A DNA stretch of 25,105 nucleotides from an uncultured Angelakisella sp. GTDB taxonomy: Bacteria; Bacillota; Clostridia; Oscillospirales; Ruminococcaceae. The notes below the pieces were generated by a model. That model worked only from the letters and a program-made list of their open reading frames with translations, did not search any database and was not told the DNA's origin. Both the position numbers and the translations under genes were made by a program. The stretch covers positions 1 through 25,105 of the forward strand of contig CAJFUT010000028.1 of NCBI GenBank assembly GCA_904420255.1, written 5' to 3'. Positions 1 through 6,976 of this stretch are shown here, one piece after another (position 1 is the stretch's first letter; every line of letters begins with the position of its first letter).

Positions 1-52
1 CATCTTTTCCGGTTGTCCCCGGAGGGGACGAGGAAAAGGGCTTTGAAAAAAA

Positions 53-85
53 TGGTATAATAGCCTCGCTGAGGCTATTATACCA
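53..85. repeat. Perfect 15-bp inverted repeat (3-nt loop) upstream of dusB
   Basis: Bases 53-67 are the exact reverse complement of 71-85, around the loop GCT. Each arm starts TGGTATAAT, so each strand also carries an extended -10 (TGnTATAAT). Read on the - strand the stem is followed by a run of seven T (complement of A46-A52), like a leftward intrinsic terminator. Read on the + strand there is no T run. Whether it is a terminator, an operator or a promoter element cannot be settled from sequence. Confidence 0.6.
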
Positions 86-180
86 CACTTCTTGAGGTTC
101 GTCCCGATTTTTGATAAAATACTAGGGTATCCTGCTGGAGATTGGACCCCGCCCGGAGGCGGGATGGAAGGAGCGGTATT

Positions 181-1182
181 TTGAAAATCGGCAATATCAC
201 CCTGGAGGGGGGCGCCGCCCTGGCCCCCATGGCGGGGGTGGCGGACCGGGCCTTCCGCCAGGTCTGCCGGGAATTCGGCGCCGTCTACACCGTGGGGGAG
301 ATGGTGAGCGCCAAAGGGCTCTCCCTGGGCAGCCGGAAATCCGCCCGGCTGCTGGAGCTGGGCCCCCTGGAGCGGCCGGCGGCGGTGCAGCTTTTCGGGG
401 ACGACCCGGAAACCATGGCCCGGGGGGTGGAGGCGGCCCTGGAGGCCGCCCCCGACGCCATCGACATCAATATGGGCTGCCCCGCCCCCAAAATCGCCAG
501 GGGCCGCGCCGGGGCCGCCCTGATGCGGGAGCCGGAGCTGGCGGGGCGGATCATCCGGGCGGTGAAGGACCGCAGCCCGGTGCCGGTGACGGTGAAATTC
601 CGCAAGGGCTGGGACGAGGACCATGTGAACGCCGTGGAATTCGCCAAAATGGCCGAGGCCAGCGGCGCCGACGCCATCGCCGTCCACGGCCGCACCCGGG
701 CCCAGATGTACGCCCCCCCGGTGGACTGGGACATCATCCGCCAGGTGAAGGCGGCGGTGCGCATTCCGGTGATGGGCAACGGGGATGTGGACAGCCCCCA
801 GGCCGCCAAGGCCCTGCTGGAGGCCACCGGCTGCGACCTGGTGATGGTGGGCCGGGGGGCCCTGGGCCGTCCCTGGCTTTTTGGGCAGATCCGGGCGTAT
901 CTCACCACCGGGGAGCTGCTGCCCGACCCTCCCATGGAGGAGCGGATGGCGGTGATGGTCCGCCAGGTGGAGCTGATGGCCTCCTATCAGGAGGAGCGCG
1001 CCGCTTTCCTGGAGGCCCGCAAGCACTGCGGCTGGTATATGACCGGCCTGCGGGGGGCGGCGGCCCTCCGCCGCCAGGCGGGGACCATCTCCTCCCTGGA
1101 GGACGTCCGGGCCCTGGCCCAGGCCGCCCTGGAGCTCTGGACCGCCCAGCAAAACAACTGCGAGGAGGCAAACCGCTTATGA
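181..1182 (+). CDS. dusB: tRNA-dihydrouridine synthase (DusB type)
   Basis: This is an FMN-dependent enzyme that reduces specific uridines in the tRNA D-loop to dihydrouridine using NADPH. I chose the TTG at 181 because GGAAGGAG (165-172) sits 8 nt upstream; an in-frame TTG at 142 has no such site. The protein is 333 aa, the usual DusB length. The FMN-binding start (LAPMAGVADRAFR) is near residue 14, and the catalytic cysteine is C100 in INMGCPAPK, the DusB form of the motif. KFRKGW, VHGRTR and the phosphate-binding GNGDV and GRGALGRPW follow in order in the TIM barrel. The stop overlaps the next gene's ATG by 4 nt (ATGA), so the two are translationally coupled. Family assignment is firm; DusB rather than another Dus rests on motif style. 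Confidence 0.95.
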   Translation: MKIGNITLEGGAALAPMAGVADRAFRQVCREFGAVYTVGEMVSAKGLSLGSRKSARLLELGPLERPAAVQLFGDDPETMARGVEAALEAAPDAIDINMGCPAPKIARGRAGAALMREPELAGRIIRAVKDRSPVPVTVKFRKGWDEDHVNAVEFAKMAEASGADAIAVHGRTRAQMYAPPVDWDIIRQVKAAVRIPVMGNGDVDSPQAAKALLEATGCDLVMVGRGALGRPWLFGQIRAYLTTGELLPDPPMEERMAVMVRQVELMASYQEERAAFLEARKHCGWYMTGLRGAAALRRQAGTISSLEDVRALAQAALELWTAQQNNCEEANRL

Positions 1183-1448
1183 AATGGAAACGCAACCTGG
1201 TTCTCATCTTTATGCTGCTGGCCGGGGTCATCGTGGGGTCCCTCATCGCCGGGGCCACCGCCGGCATCCCTTTCCTCTCCTGGCTCAGCTACGGGAACAG
1301 CGTGGGGCTCTCGGTGGATAACCCCATGGTGCTGGACCTGGCGGTGCTGCAATTGGCCTTCGGCTTCCAGTTCAGCATCAACGTGGCCCAGATCATCTGC
1401 GTCATCCTGGCCATCTGTATGTACAAGGGCCTGGTGAACAAACTATAA
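1179..1448 (+). CDS. DUF4321 small membrane protein
   Basis: An 89-aa protein with two hydrophobic segments, at about residues 6-29 and 66-84, separated by a short loop containing SYGNSVGLS. The N-terminus MKWKRN is basic, so the first helix probably starts inside the cell. Length and layout match the DUF4321 family of short Clostridia membrane proteins, whose function is not known. It overlaps dusB by 4 nt and is probably co-transcribed with it and with the lipoprotein gene 34 nt downstream. The DUF name comes from memory of the family and was not searched. Confidence 0.8.
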   Translation: MKWKRNLVLIFMLLAGVIVGSLIAGATAGIPFLSWLSYGNSVGLSVDNPMVLDLAVLQLAFGFQFSINVAQIICVILAICMYKGLVNKL

Positions 1449-1482
1449 GGGAAGCCGCCCCCGGCGGAAAAAGGAAGGAACC

Positions 1483-2412
1483 ATGATGAAACATACCAAA
1501 AAACTGCTGGCCCTGGCCCTGGCGGCCCTGCTGGCCCTCTCCCTGGCGGCCTGCCGGGAGGGCTCTGGCCAGAGCGGCTCCCAGAGCCAGGGAAGCGCCG
1601 CCTCCGGGGAGGCGGACTGGCCGGTCCGGGTCCGGGATGTGGACATCCTGGAGGCACCCCAGCGGGTCCTCTCCCTCTCCCCCGGCACCACCGAAATGCT
1701 CTTTGACATGGGCCTGGGCGGCCGTGTGGCCGGGGTGAGCGACTACTGCGACTACCCCGCCGGCGAGGTGCAGAAGCGCCAGCGGTGCGGCACCGTCCTC
1801 TCCATCAACACCAGCGCCGTCCAGCGGCAGGATTTCGACCTGGTGGTGGCCTCCGCACCCCTGGCGGAGCAGGACCTGATCTGGTTCCAGCAGCAGGACA
1901 TCCCGGTGCTGGTGCTGGAGCGGGCCGGGAGCCTGGAGGAGCTGCGCCAGAATTACCTGGACCTGGCCCTGGCCCTCATGGGGAATCTCTCCGGCCGGAA
2001 CCACGGGGAGGGCTACTGGGAGGAGCTGGAGGGGATGCTCCAGGAAGGGGCCGGCTATTCCGACGGCACCCACCCCCGGGCCATCCTCCTGCGCCAGATG
2101 GGCTACGGCATGGCCACCGGGGACACCTTTGAGGGGAGCCTCCTGGAGGAGCTGGGCTTTGTCAACGACGCCGCCGCCTACACCGATTGGCTCTATGACC
2201 GGGAGGACGTGGCGGACCTGGAGCCGGACGTCATCTTCGCCGGCCAGTCCATCTCCATCGACGAGATCAAGTCCAGCGCCATCTACCAACCGGTGGCGGC
2301 GGTGCTGAACGACAAGATCATGAACGTGGACCTCACCGTCTTTGAGCGCCAGAGCCCCCGGATGTTCCAGACCCTCCTGGAGATGGCAAAATTCGCCTAC
2401 GGGGTGGAATGA
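1483..2412 (+). CDS. ABC transporter substrate-binding lipoprotein, BtuF/FhuD-like
   Basis: A 309-aa extracytoplasmic binding protein of the helical-backbone metal receptor (TroA-like) type, the class that binds cobalamin, haem or ferric siderophores for an ABC importer. Residues 1-24 are a lipoprotein signal peptide ending in the lipobox LSLAAC, with C24 as the lipidated cysteine. A Ser/Gly/Gln linker follows. The core starts with RVLSLSPGTTEMLFDMGLG and VAGVSDYCDYP, the typical opening of this fold. Lobe 2 includes RAILLRQMGYGMA and LEPDVIFAG. The gene follows a GGAAGGA site with two adjacent ATGs; the first is used here. No permease or ATPase gene lies next to it, so its partner must be elsewhere. 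The ligand cannot be told from sequence. Confidence 0.85.
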   Translation: MMKHTKKLLALALAALLALSLAACREGSGQSGSQSQGSAASGEADWPVRVRDVDILEAPQRVLSLSPGTTEMLFDMGLGGRVAGVSDYCDYPAGEVQKRQRCGTVLSINTSAVQRQDFDLVVASAPLAEQDLIWFQQQDIPVLVLERAGSLEELRQNYLDLALALMGNLSGRNHGEGYWEELEGMLQEGAGYSDGTHPRAILLRQMGYGMATGDTFEGSLLEELGFVNDAAAYTDWLYDREDVADLEPDVIFAGQSISIDEIKSSAIYQPVAAVLNDKIMNVDLTVFERQSPRMFQTLLEMAKFAYGVE

Positions 2413-2437
2413 CCCCTTCCCAAGCATGAACCCATCG

Positions 2438-2532
2438 CCTCGGGGAACACTATGGCCGTGTTGACAAAGCCGCGCCCGAAAAAAGCGGGGAAAGGGCGGC
2501 TTCCCTGTCAACCGAGCCATAACACCCCGAGG
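2438..2532. repeat. Long imperfect inverted repeat / structured leader
   Basis: The 2413-2545 gap folds into one long hairpin. Paired blocks are CCTCGGGG (2438-2445) with CCCCGAGG (2525-2532), TATGGC (2451-2456) with GCCATA (2516-2521), GTTGACA (2460-2466) with TGTCAAC (2506-2512), AAGCC (2467-2471) with GGCTT (2498-2502), and GCCC (2474-2477) with GGGC (2494-2497). The apical loop is A-rich. The right end carries the ribosome binding site (GAGGTGA) of the next gene, so the fold could affect its translation. It matches no riboswitch I recognise. Confidence 0.7.
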
Positions 2533-2545
2533 TGATGTTTCGTTT

Positions 2546-2881
2546 ATGGAAGAAAAAGCATCCATGCGCCCCCAGAAGCCCATGGAAAATCCCCTGGGCT
2601 CCTCCTACCCCGTCAACGTCCTGGCCCAGCTGGAGAGCAGCCCCGAAAGCCGGAAGCTCTTTGACGCCCTCCCCCGGGAGCTGCAGCTGGACATCCTCCA
2701 GCACAATACCATGACGCCGGAAGCCCTCCTCCATTTCCTCAACTCCCATCAGCCCCGCCCCACCCCCGCCACCGCGCTGCTGGGGGAGGACGAAAACAGC
2801 CAGGTCTATTTCCGCACCGCCTCCGACGAGGTGAAGCGGAAGGTCTGGCATGAGAAGTTCGCGAAAGGGGGTGAGCGGTGA
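2546..2881 (+). CDS. Hypothetical protein, 111 aa
   Basis: I do not recognise a named family. The protein is soluble, with no signal peptide or membrane segment. Its middle (about residues 38-68) holds an amphipathic stretch, LFDALPRELQLDIL followed by MTPEALLHFLNS, predicted as two short helices. A related pattern occurs in the next gene. The C-terminus is charged and lysine-rich (DEVKRKVWHEKF). The ATG at 2546 follows GAGGTGA at a spacing of about ten bases. The stop TGA (2879-2881) shares its last base with the next gene's ATG, so the two are coupled. Clean coding pattern and coupling argue it is real; its function is unknown. Confidence 0.7.
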   Translation: MEEKASMRPQKPMENPLGSSYPVNVLAQLESSPESRKLFDALPRELQLDILQHNTMTPEALLHFLNSHQPRPTPATALLGEDENSQVYFRTASDEVKRKVWHEKFAKGGER

Positions 2882-3042
2882 TGTACAGCTTCAACAATCG
2901 GGAGATGGACGAATATTTCCAGGGGCTTTCCCCCCTGATTCAGCACTCCATCATCATGTGCGACGTCAAGCCCCAGACCCTGGACGAGCTGCGGAGCCTT
3001 GCCGAAAATATGGCCTCCCGCCAGGACCCCTCCGGGAAATAA
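2881..3042 (+). CDS. Small hypothetical protein, 53 aa
   Basis: A short gene reading MYSFNNREMDEYFQGLSPL from an ATG that overlaps the previous stop by one base. GGGGGTGAG just upstream, inside the previous gene, is its ribosome binding site. Residues of the form FxxLSPLIQxSII then QTLDELRSLAENM resemble FxALPRELQLDIL and MTPEALLHFLNS in the upstream gene: a Leu-Pro/Ser-Pro start, a central Gln and Ile, then Thr and a Leu-rich helix. This suggests an old duplication or a shared small helical domain. A terminator follows. I assign no function. Confidence 0.65.
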   Translation: MYSFNNREMDEYFQGLSPLIQHSIIMCDVKPQTLDELRSLAENMASRQDPSGK

Positions 3043-3094
3043 CGGATACGGCGGTTTCTTATATCGCCCCCCTTTTCGCCGCGTCGGGCAAGGA

Positions 3095-3138
3095 AGCTCC
3101 GCCCGCCGCCCGGCCTTCGGGGGGCTTTTTCTGTTTTT
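3095..3138 (+). terminator. Intrinsic terminator after the small-protein pair
   Basis: A GC-rich stem (AGCTCC at 3095-3100 with GGGGCT near 3121-3126) is followed by TTTTTCTGTTTTT. It separates the small-protein pair from the collagen-like gene. Confidence 0.65.
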
Positions 3139-3140
3139 GC

Positions 3141-3167
3141 ACCCTTTCCGCTGTTCTGCATAGGATA
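3141..3167 (+). promoter_or_regulatory. Candidate sigma-K promoter for the collagen-like gene
   Basis: ACC at 3141-3143 and CATAGGATA at 3159-3167 are separated by 15 nt. They fit the sigma-K pattern (AC-containing -35, CATAnnnTA -10) used in the mother cell late in sporulation. Such control suits an exosporium-type protein. The match is short, so it is a candidate only. Confidence 0.4.
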
Positions 3168-3260
3168 AGGTACCTTCCGTGAACAAGGGGCCGCGCGCCC
3201 GGACGTATCGGCCTTTGTCCACCGGAGGCGCCAAAGCCATGACAGAAAGGGGCGTTTTTC

Positions 3261-4157
3261 ATGAACCGTCGGCCTTGCTATAATTCCTGCTGCCCTCCCG
3301 GCCCTCCCGGACCCCCGGGACCCAGCGGCCCTCCGGGGAAGATGGGGCCTCCCGGCCCCCGAGGGGTTCCCGGCCCTCAGGGGCCCAGGGGGCTTCCCGG
3401 CCTGCCGGGGCAGCCGGGGCCTCAGGGTCCGGCAGGCCCTCAGGGCGAACTGGGGCCCCAGGGCCCTGTGGGATTGATGGGGCCCATGGGTCCCGCCGGC
3501 CCCAGGGGGAACCCGGGGGAAGCCGGTCCCCAGGGCATCCAGGGGGAGCCGGGGCCAGCGGGCCCTCAAGGCGAGCCGGGACCTCAGGGTCCCCAGGGCG
3601 AGCCCGGACCGGAAGGTCCTCCCGGTCCCCAGGGCGTCCAGGGTGAGCCGGGACCCGCAGGTCCTCAAGGCGAGCCGGGGCCCCAGGGGCCCCAGGGTGA
3701 ACCCGGGCCACAAGGCCCTCCCGGGCCGTCGGGGGGCGAGGCGAGCCGGTCCTTCGGCCTGTTTTATCAGGAGGGGAGCCTGACCGTCCCGGCCCCGGGC
3801 GGAGCCCTGGCCCTGGAGCAGACTGCCGCCGCGTCCTCCCAGATCTACTGGCTGGACGGCGCCGTCCGGCTGACCGCCTCAGGGGTGTACCGCCTGCAGT
3901 ATCTGGTGAATTTCCCGGTGGCCGCCCGGGTGAACACCGTCCTGAGCCTCCGCCTGGAGGACGGCGGCGTCCTGCCCGCCTCCTCCTGCCATGTGGATAA
4001 GGAGAACGGCGGCCAGCCCTTCACCGCCGCGGGCCAGGCCATCCTGAAATTTGCCGGGGAGGCGGCCGTCACCCTTGTTTCCTCCAGGGCCTTTTCCATT
4101 TCCGGCGCCGCCGCCGGGGACACCCTGGCAAGCCTCCTGGTGGAACGGATTCTCTGA
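3261..4157 (+). CDS. Collagen-like protein (BclA-type exosporium/surface protein)
   Basis: A 298-aa protein in three parts. Residues 1-13 are a short Cys/Pro leader ([13 protein letters not shown]). Residues 14-157 are 48 uninterrupted Gly-X-Y triplets rich in GPQ, GEP and GPP, which should form a collagen triple helix. Residues 160-298 look like a compact beta-rich C-terminal domain of the C1q/TNF-like type that trimerises such proteins: [11 protein letters not shown], then [12 protein letters not shown], with alternating hydrophobic strands to the end. Bacterial proteins with this layout (BclA and relatives) are exosporium or surface filaments. AAAGGGG 8 nt upstream supports the ATG at 3261. 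The stretch has an internal 33-residue repeat. The gene is probably monocistronic. The spore role is inferred from architecture and the candidate sigma-K promoter. Confidence 0.88.
   Translation: MNRRPCYNSCCPPGPPGPPGPSGPPGKMGPPGPRGVPGPQGPRGLPGLPGQPGPQGPAGPQGELGPQGPVGLMGPMGPAGPRGNPGEAGPQGIQGEPGPAGPQGEPGPQGPQGEPGPEGPPGPQGVQGEPGPAGPQGEPGPQGPQGEPGPQGPPGPSGGEASRSFGLFYQEGSLTVPAPGGALALEQTAAASSQIYWLDGAVRLTASGVYRLQYLVNFPVAARVNTVLSLRLEDGGVLPASSCHVDKENGGQPFTAAGQAILKFAGEAAVTLVSSRAFSISGAAAGDTLASLLVERIL
3540..3728 (+). repeat. 99-bp tandem repeat inside the collagen region
   Basis: Residues 94-123 and 127-156 of the collagen-like protein are the same 30-residue block except for one E/Q change. This gives two units with a 99-bp period, starting at 3540 and 3639. 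Third-position differences show the copies are not fresh. Such repeats commonly change number between strains. Confidence 0.8.
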
Positions 4158-4186
4158 TTTTCGCTGCCCCAAGCCTTCTCTGCCGG

Positions 4187-4230
4187 CCGGCGGGGCCTGT
4201 CACACACCGGGCTCCGCCGGTTCTCTTTTC
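4187..4230 (+). terminator. Intrinsic terminator after the collagen-like gene
   Basis: CCGGCGG (4187-4193) pairs with CCGCCGG (4214-4220), and the stem extends inward through GGCC/GGGC. It is followed by TTCTCTTTT. Confidence 0.75.
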
Positions 4231-4248
4231 CTCGCCTCCAGCGCCGCC

Positions 4249-4277
4249 TTGACAACATTTTAGCCAGACAGTATACT
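4249..4277 (+). promoter_or_regulatory. Sigma-A promoter of the GntR regulator gene
   Basis: TTGACA (4249-4254), a 17-nt spacer and TATACT (4272-4277) make a near-consensus promoter. It leaves a leader of roughly 95 nt before the gntR start. The -10 lies in a palindrome AGTATACT that shares the GTATAC core of the operators described below, so weak autoregulation is possible. Confidence 0.8.
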
Positions 4278-4380
4278 TAAATCTGGAAAAATTCAGCAAA
4301 ATGCGGGCTGGCAGCGGGCAACGCGGCCGCATCCCTTGGCGCGGCTCTGCCGGCAGCACAAGTATGATTTGGGGTAGAAA

Positions 4381-5166
4381 ATGAAAGAGCATGGAAAAAA
4401 GCCGGGGCTGCTCTATCAGGACGTCCTGGAAAAAATCAGGCAGATGGTGCTGGACGGCACCTACAAGCCCGGGGACCGGCTGCCGTCGGAGCGGGACATG
4501 GCGGAGCTGTTCGGGGTGAGCCGCGTTCCCGTCCGGGAGGCCATCAAAATCCTGGAATACACCGGGATGCTGGAGATCGTGCCGGGGGACGGGGTGTACC
4601 TGGCGTCCGCCTGCCCCGTCTCCATCCTGCCGGACGGCCAGAGCCGCTTTTCCTTCAAAATCACCGCCGGCCTCCTGGCCGACCTTTTTGAGATGCGGTG
4701 CATCCTGGAATCCTCCGCCTGCTACTACGCCGCCCAGCGGCGCACCGGGGAGGATATCCGGAAGCTCCAGGGCATCATCGAGGAAACCAAGCGGAAAAAG
4801 AGCGGCATCAGCTCCGCCAGCGAGGCGGAGAACGAGGGAGCTTATCAGGAGCTGCGGGCCATCTCCCACCAGTTCCATACCGCTATTATTGAGGCGGCCC
4901 ACAACGCCGTCCTCAACTCCATCTACAAAAGCCTCTATGACGTTCTGGATGTTTCCAAATCCCTCACCATTTCCCAGGCGGATTACACCTTCAACGGCAT
5001 CATCGCCCACGAATTCCTGCTCCAGAAAATCATCAGCCAGGACGCCGACGGCGCCCGCACCGTCATGCTGCAGCACCTGGACGACGCCCGGCAGAAGATG
5101 CTCCACACCCTCCAGGGGGAGATGGATGGGGAAGCCGGCGGGAGCGAGAAAGAAGCGGAAGCCTGA
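4381..5166 (+). CDS. GntR-family regulator, FadR subfamily (FCD domain)
   Basis: A 261-aa transcription factor. Residues 13-76 are the winged helix-turn-helix: GDRLPSERDMAELFGVSR, then VPVREAIKILEYTGML and a GDGVYLAS wing. Residues about 100-240 are an all-helical FCD effector domain. H163, H166, H210 and H232 lie where this domain usually binds a metal ion that helps hold a carboxylate ligand; the first position is normally Asp. FCD regulators typically respond to organic acids or sugar acids. The start has only a weak GGGGT site. FadR-type regulators bind TnGTnnnACnA, and TGGTATACCA fits this. Exact or near copies lie downstream of this gene, before the MmgE/PrpD operon and before the TRAP operon. 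It is very probably the local regulator; whether it represses or activates is not shown. Confidence 0.92.
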   Translation: MKEHGKKPGLLYQDVLEKIRQMVLDGTYKPGDRLPSERDMAELFGVSRVPVREAIKILEYTGMLEIVPGDGVYLASACPVSILPDGQSRFSFKITAGLLADLFEMRCILESSACYYAAQRRTGEDIRKLQGIIEETKRKKSGISSASEAENEGAYQELRAISHQFHTAIIEAAHNAVLNSIYKSLYDVLDVSKSLTISQADYTFNGIIAHEFLLQKIISQDADGARTVMLQHLDDARQKMLHTLQGEMDGEAGGSEKEAEA

Positions 5167-5171
5167 GCCCG

Positions 5172-5200
5172 GGAGCCGGGCGAGGCCCGCTTCTTTTTTG
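5172..5200 (+). terminator. Intrinsic terminator of gntR
   Basis: CGGGC (5177-5181) pairs with GCCCG (5185-5189) across a 3-nt loop and is followed by TTCTTTTTTG. It makes gntR a separate transcript from the next operon. Confidence 0.65.
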
Positions 5201-5204
5201 TTTT

Positions 5205-5220
5205 ATTCGGTATACCAATT
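5205..5220. promoter_or_regulatory. Candidate GntR operator 1 (CGGTATACCA)
   Basis: The core GGTATACC (5209-5216) is a perfect 8-bp palindrome, and nine of ten bases match TGGTATACCA. It lies just after the gntR terminator, with its centre 298 bp from operator 2. It could serve as an auxiliary site for looping. Confidence 0.55.
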
Positions 5221-5487
5221 TTGTTTTGTTTGATCCCCGTTTCCAGCAAATTATCAATCAAATGGCATCATGATTCCCTTTTCAGCGGTTTTTGTTGGTT
5301 TAACGCTGCCCTGGTATGAGGCCGTTTCCCTGGCCGGCGGCAGGATGCCTTTCCCGCAGCAGGCGGGGGCTCCTTTCGGCCCGCCCTTTATAATTCTTGC
5401 ACTTATCAATAAGTAAATTGTTTTAATTGATTTTAGAAATAGTTAAACTGTCCAAAAACGCTTTTAAAAAATTGTACTGTCGGGCAG
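5221..5487. other. AT-rich intergenic spacer
   Basis: No gene is seen here. The stretch becomes much more AT-rich than its neighbours after 5390. It holds a small palindrome ACTTAT-CA-ATAAGT (5401-5414) and an isolated TATAAT near 5390 without a convincing -35. It separates operators 1 and 2. Confidence 0.5.
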
Positions 5488-5516
5488 TTGAAAAAGGGTA
5501 AAAATTGGTATACCAT
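5488..5516 (+). promoter_or_regulatory. Promoter with overlapping GntR operator 2 (TGGTATACCA)
   Basis: TGGTATACCA at 5506-5515 is a perfect 10-bp palindrome. It overlaps the likely -10 (TACCAT, 5511-5516), placed 17 nt after TTGAAA (5488-5493). A bound regulator would cover the -10, which suits repression. The -10 match is modest (4 of 6), so the promoter is less certain than the operator. Confidence 0.65.
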
Positions 5517-5612
5517 AAAGGCGTACCCCCCTCGCAATCCTACCCGCAAACCCCCTCACCGTCCCCCGGGCCGCCAGGCAGCCGCCATCAAATCAATCAG
5601 GAGGACCGCGCC

Positions 5613-6965
5613 TTGGAAACCAAAGAACTGTCCAAATTTGTCGCCGAAACCACCTATGAGGCCCTGGACCTCAAGACCATCGGCCTCGCCAAAATGTGCG
5701 TCCTGGATTTTATGGGGGCTGCCCTGGCGGGCTCCCGGGAGGAGTCCTCCCGGCTGCTCCGGGAGGTGGTCCTCTCCGACACCGGGGAAGGGGAGGCGGT
5801 GGTGCTGGACGGCAGCTTCCGTCGGGTGAGCCCCGCCGCCGCTGCTGCCGTCAATGGTGCCTTTGGCCACGCCCAGGATTTTGACGACCTGCACAACAGT
5901 TCCATCGTCCATCCCGGGGTTATTACCATTCCCACCGCCCTGGCCCTGGGGCAGCAGCTCCATCTGGGAGGACCTCAGGTACTGCTGGCGGTGGTGTTAG
6001 GCTACGACGTGGCTGCCCGCATCGGGGAAACCATCAACCCAGAGGCCTACCATTTCTGGCATACCACCGCTGTAGCCGGGCCTTTTTCCTCCACCGCCGT
6101 TGCCGCCAAGCTGCTGGGGCTGGATGGGGAGCAGACCGCCCAGGCCCTGGGCAGCGCCGGCACCCAGGCGGGAGGGCTGTGGGCCTTCCTGGCCCAGGGA
6201 GCCATGAGCAAATCCCTCCATGCGGCAAACGCCAACCTCTGCGGCATCCGTTCGGCGCGGCTGGCCCAGGCGGGCTTCACCGGCTCCACCGAGATCATCG
6301 AAAGCCCCCGGGGCTTCGCCCACGCCCTTTCCCCCAACCCCCACCTGGAGGCTGTCACCGCCGGCCTGGGCAAACCCTTCAAAATCCAAAGCAATTCCTT
6401 CAAGCCCTATGCCTGCTGCCGCCACACCCACTCCGCCTGTTACGGCGTCTACGCCATGGGGCAGAAATACGGCATCCGACCGGAGGAGGTGGAGAGCATC
6501 GAGGATGACACCTATTCCGCCGCCCTGAACATCACCGACAACCCCCATCCTGCCAACCCTTACGCTGCCAAGTTCAGCCTCCAGTACTGCATCGCCGCCG
6601 CCCTGCTTTTCCCCAGCCTTCACGAAAGCGCCTTTTCCTGGGACAAGCTGGAGGACCCCCGGATTCAGGAACTGATGGGGAAGGTTCAGGTTCATCTGTC
6701 GGAGGAGATTGAGGCGGACCACGCCGCCGATTCCAACCGCTGGGGTCACCGGCTCCGCTTCACCATGAAGGACGGGCGGGTGCTGGAGGAGCGGTTCGAT
6801 TACCCCTTTGGAGACTTCAACAATCCCTTCTCCTGGGAGGACACGGAGCGGAAATACCTGCTTCTGGCGGAGCCGGTCCTGGGGCCGGAGCGAGCAAAAA
6901 CCCTGGCACTGCGGGTCCGCAGCCTAGAATCCATCACCGATCTGAACCAACTGTTTTTATTTTAA
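5613..6965 (+). CDS. MmgE/PrpD-family protein
   Basis: A 450-aa enzyme of the family that includes 2-methylcitrate dehydratase (PrpD), cis-aconitate decarboxylase and iminodisuccinate epimerase. These act on branched or substituted di- and tricarboxylates. I chose the TTG at 5613 because AGGAGGA (5599-5605) lies 7 nt upstream; upstream in-frame TTGs run into the operator. Family landmarks are GHAQDFDDLHNSSIVHPG (85-102), WHTTAVAGPFSSTAVAAKLL (149-168), SKSLHAANA (199-207), KPYACCRHTH (264-273) and AKFSLQYCIAAALL. It is the first gene of the operon, 11 nt before the class I hydro-lyase alpha gene. No methylcitrate synthase or methylisocitrate lyase is nearby, so a propionate role is unlikely. 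Dehydratase, decarboxylase and epimerase activities all remain possible. Confidence 0.9.
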   Translation: METKELSKFVAETTYEALDLKTIGLAKMCVLDFMGAALAGSREESSRLLREVVLSDTGEGEAVVLDGSFRRVSPAAAAAVNGAFGHAQDFDDLHNSSIVHPGVITIPTALALGQQLHLGGPQVLLAVVLGYDVAARIGETINPEAYHFWHTTAVAGPFSSTAVAAKLLGLDGEQTAQALGSAGTQAGGLWAFLAQGAMSKSLHAANANLCGIRSARLAQAGFTGSTEIIESPRGFAHALSPNPHLEAVTAGLGKPFKIQSNSFKPYACCRHTHSACYGVYAMGQKYGIRPEEVESIEDDTYSAALNITDNPHPANPYAAKFSLQYCIAAALLFPSLHESAFSWDKLEDPRIQELMGKVQVHLSEEIEADHAADSNRWGHRLRFTMKDGRVLEERFDYPFGDFNNPFSWEDTERKYLLLAEPVLGPERAKTLALRVRSLESITDLNQLFLF

Positions 6966-6976
6966 AGGAGGACGCC

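Noticed and set aside
2461..2466. TTGACA as a promoter -35 for the small-protein pair
   Set aside because: No -10 is found 16-18 nt downstream on either strand; the bases are part of the long hairpin.
2940..3713. Long - strand frames opposite the collagen region
   Set aside because: They are mirror images of the Gly-X-Y repeats, with no start signals or homology.
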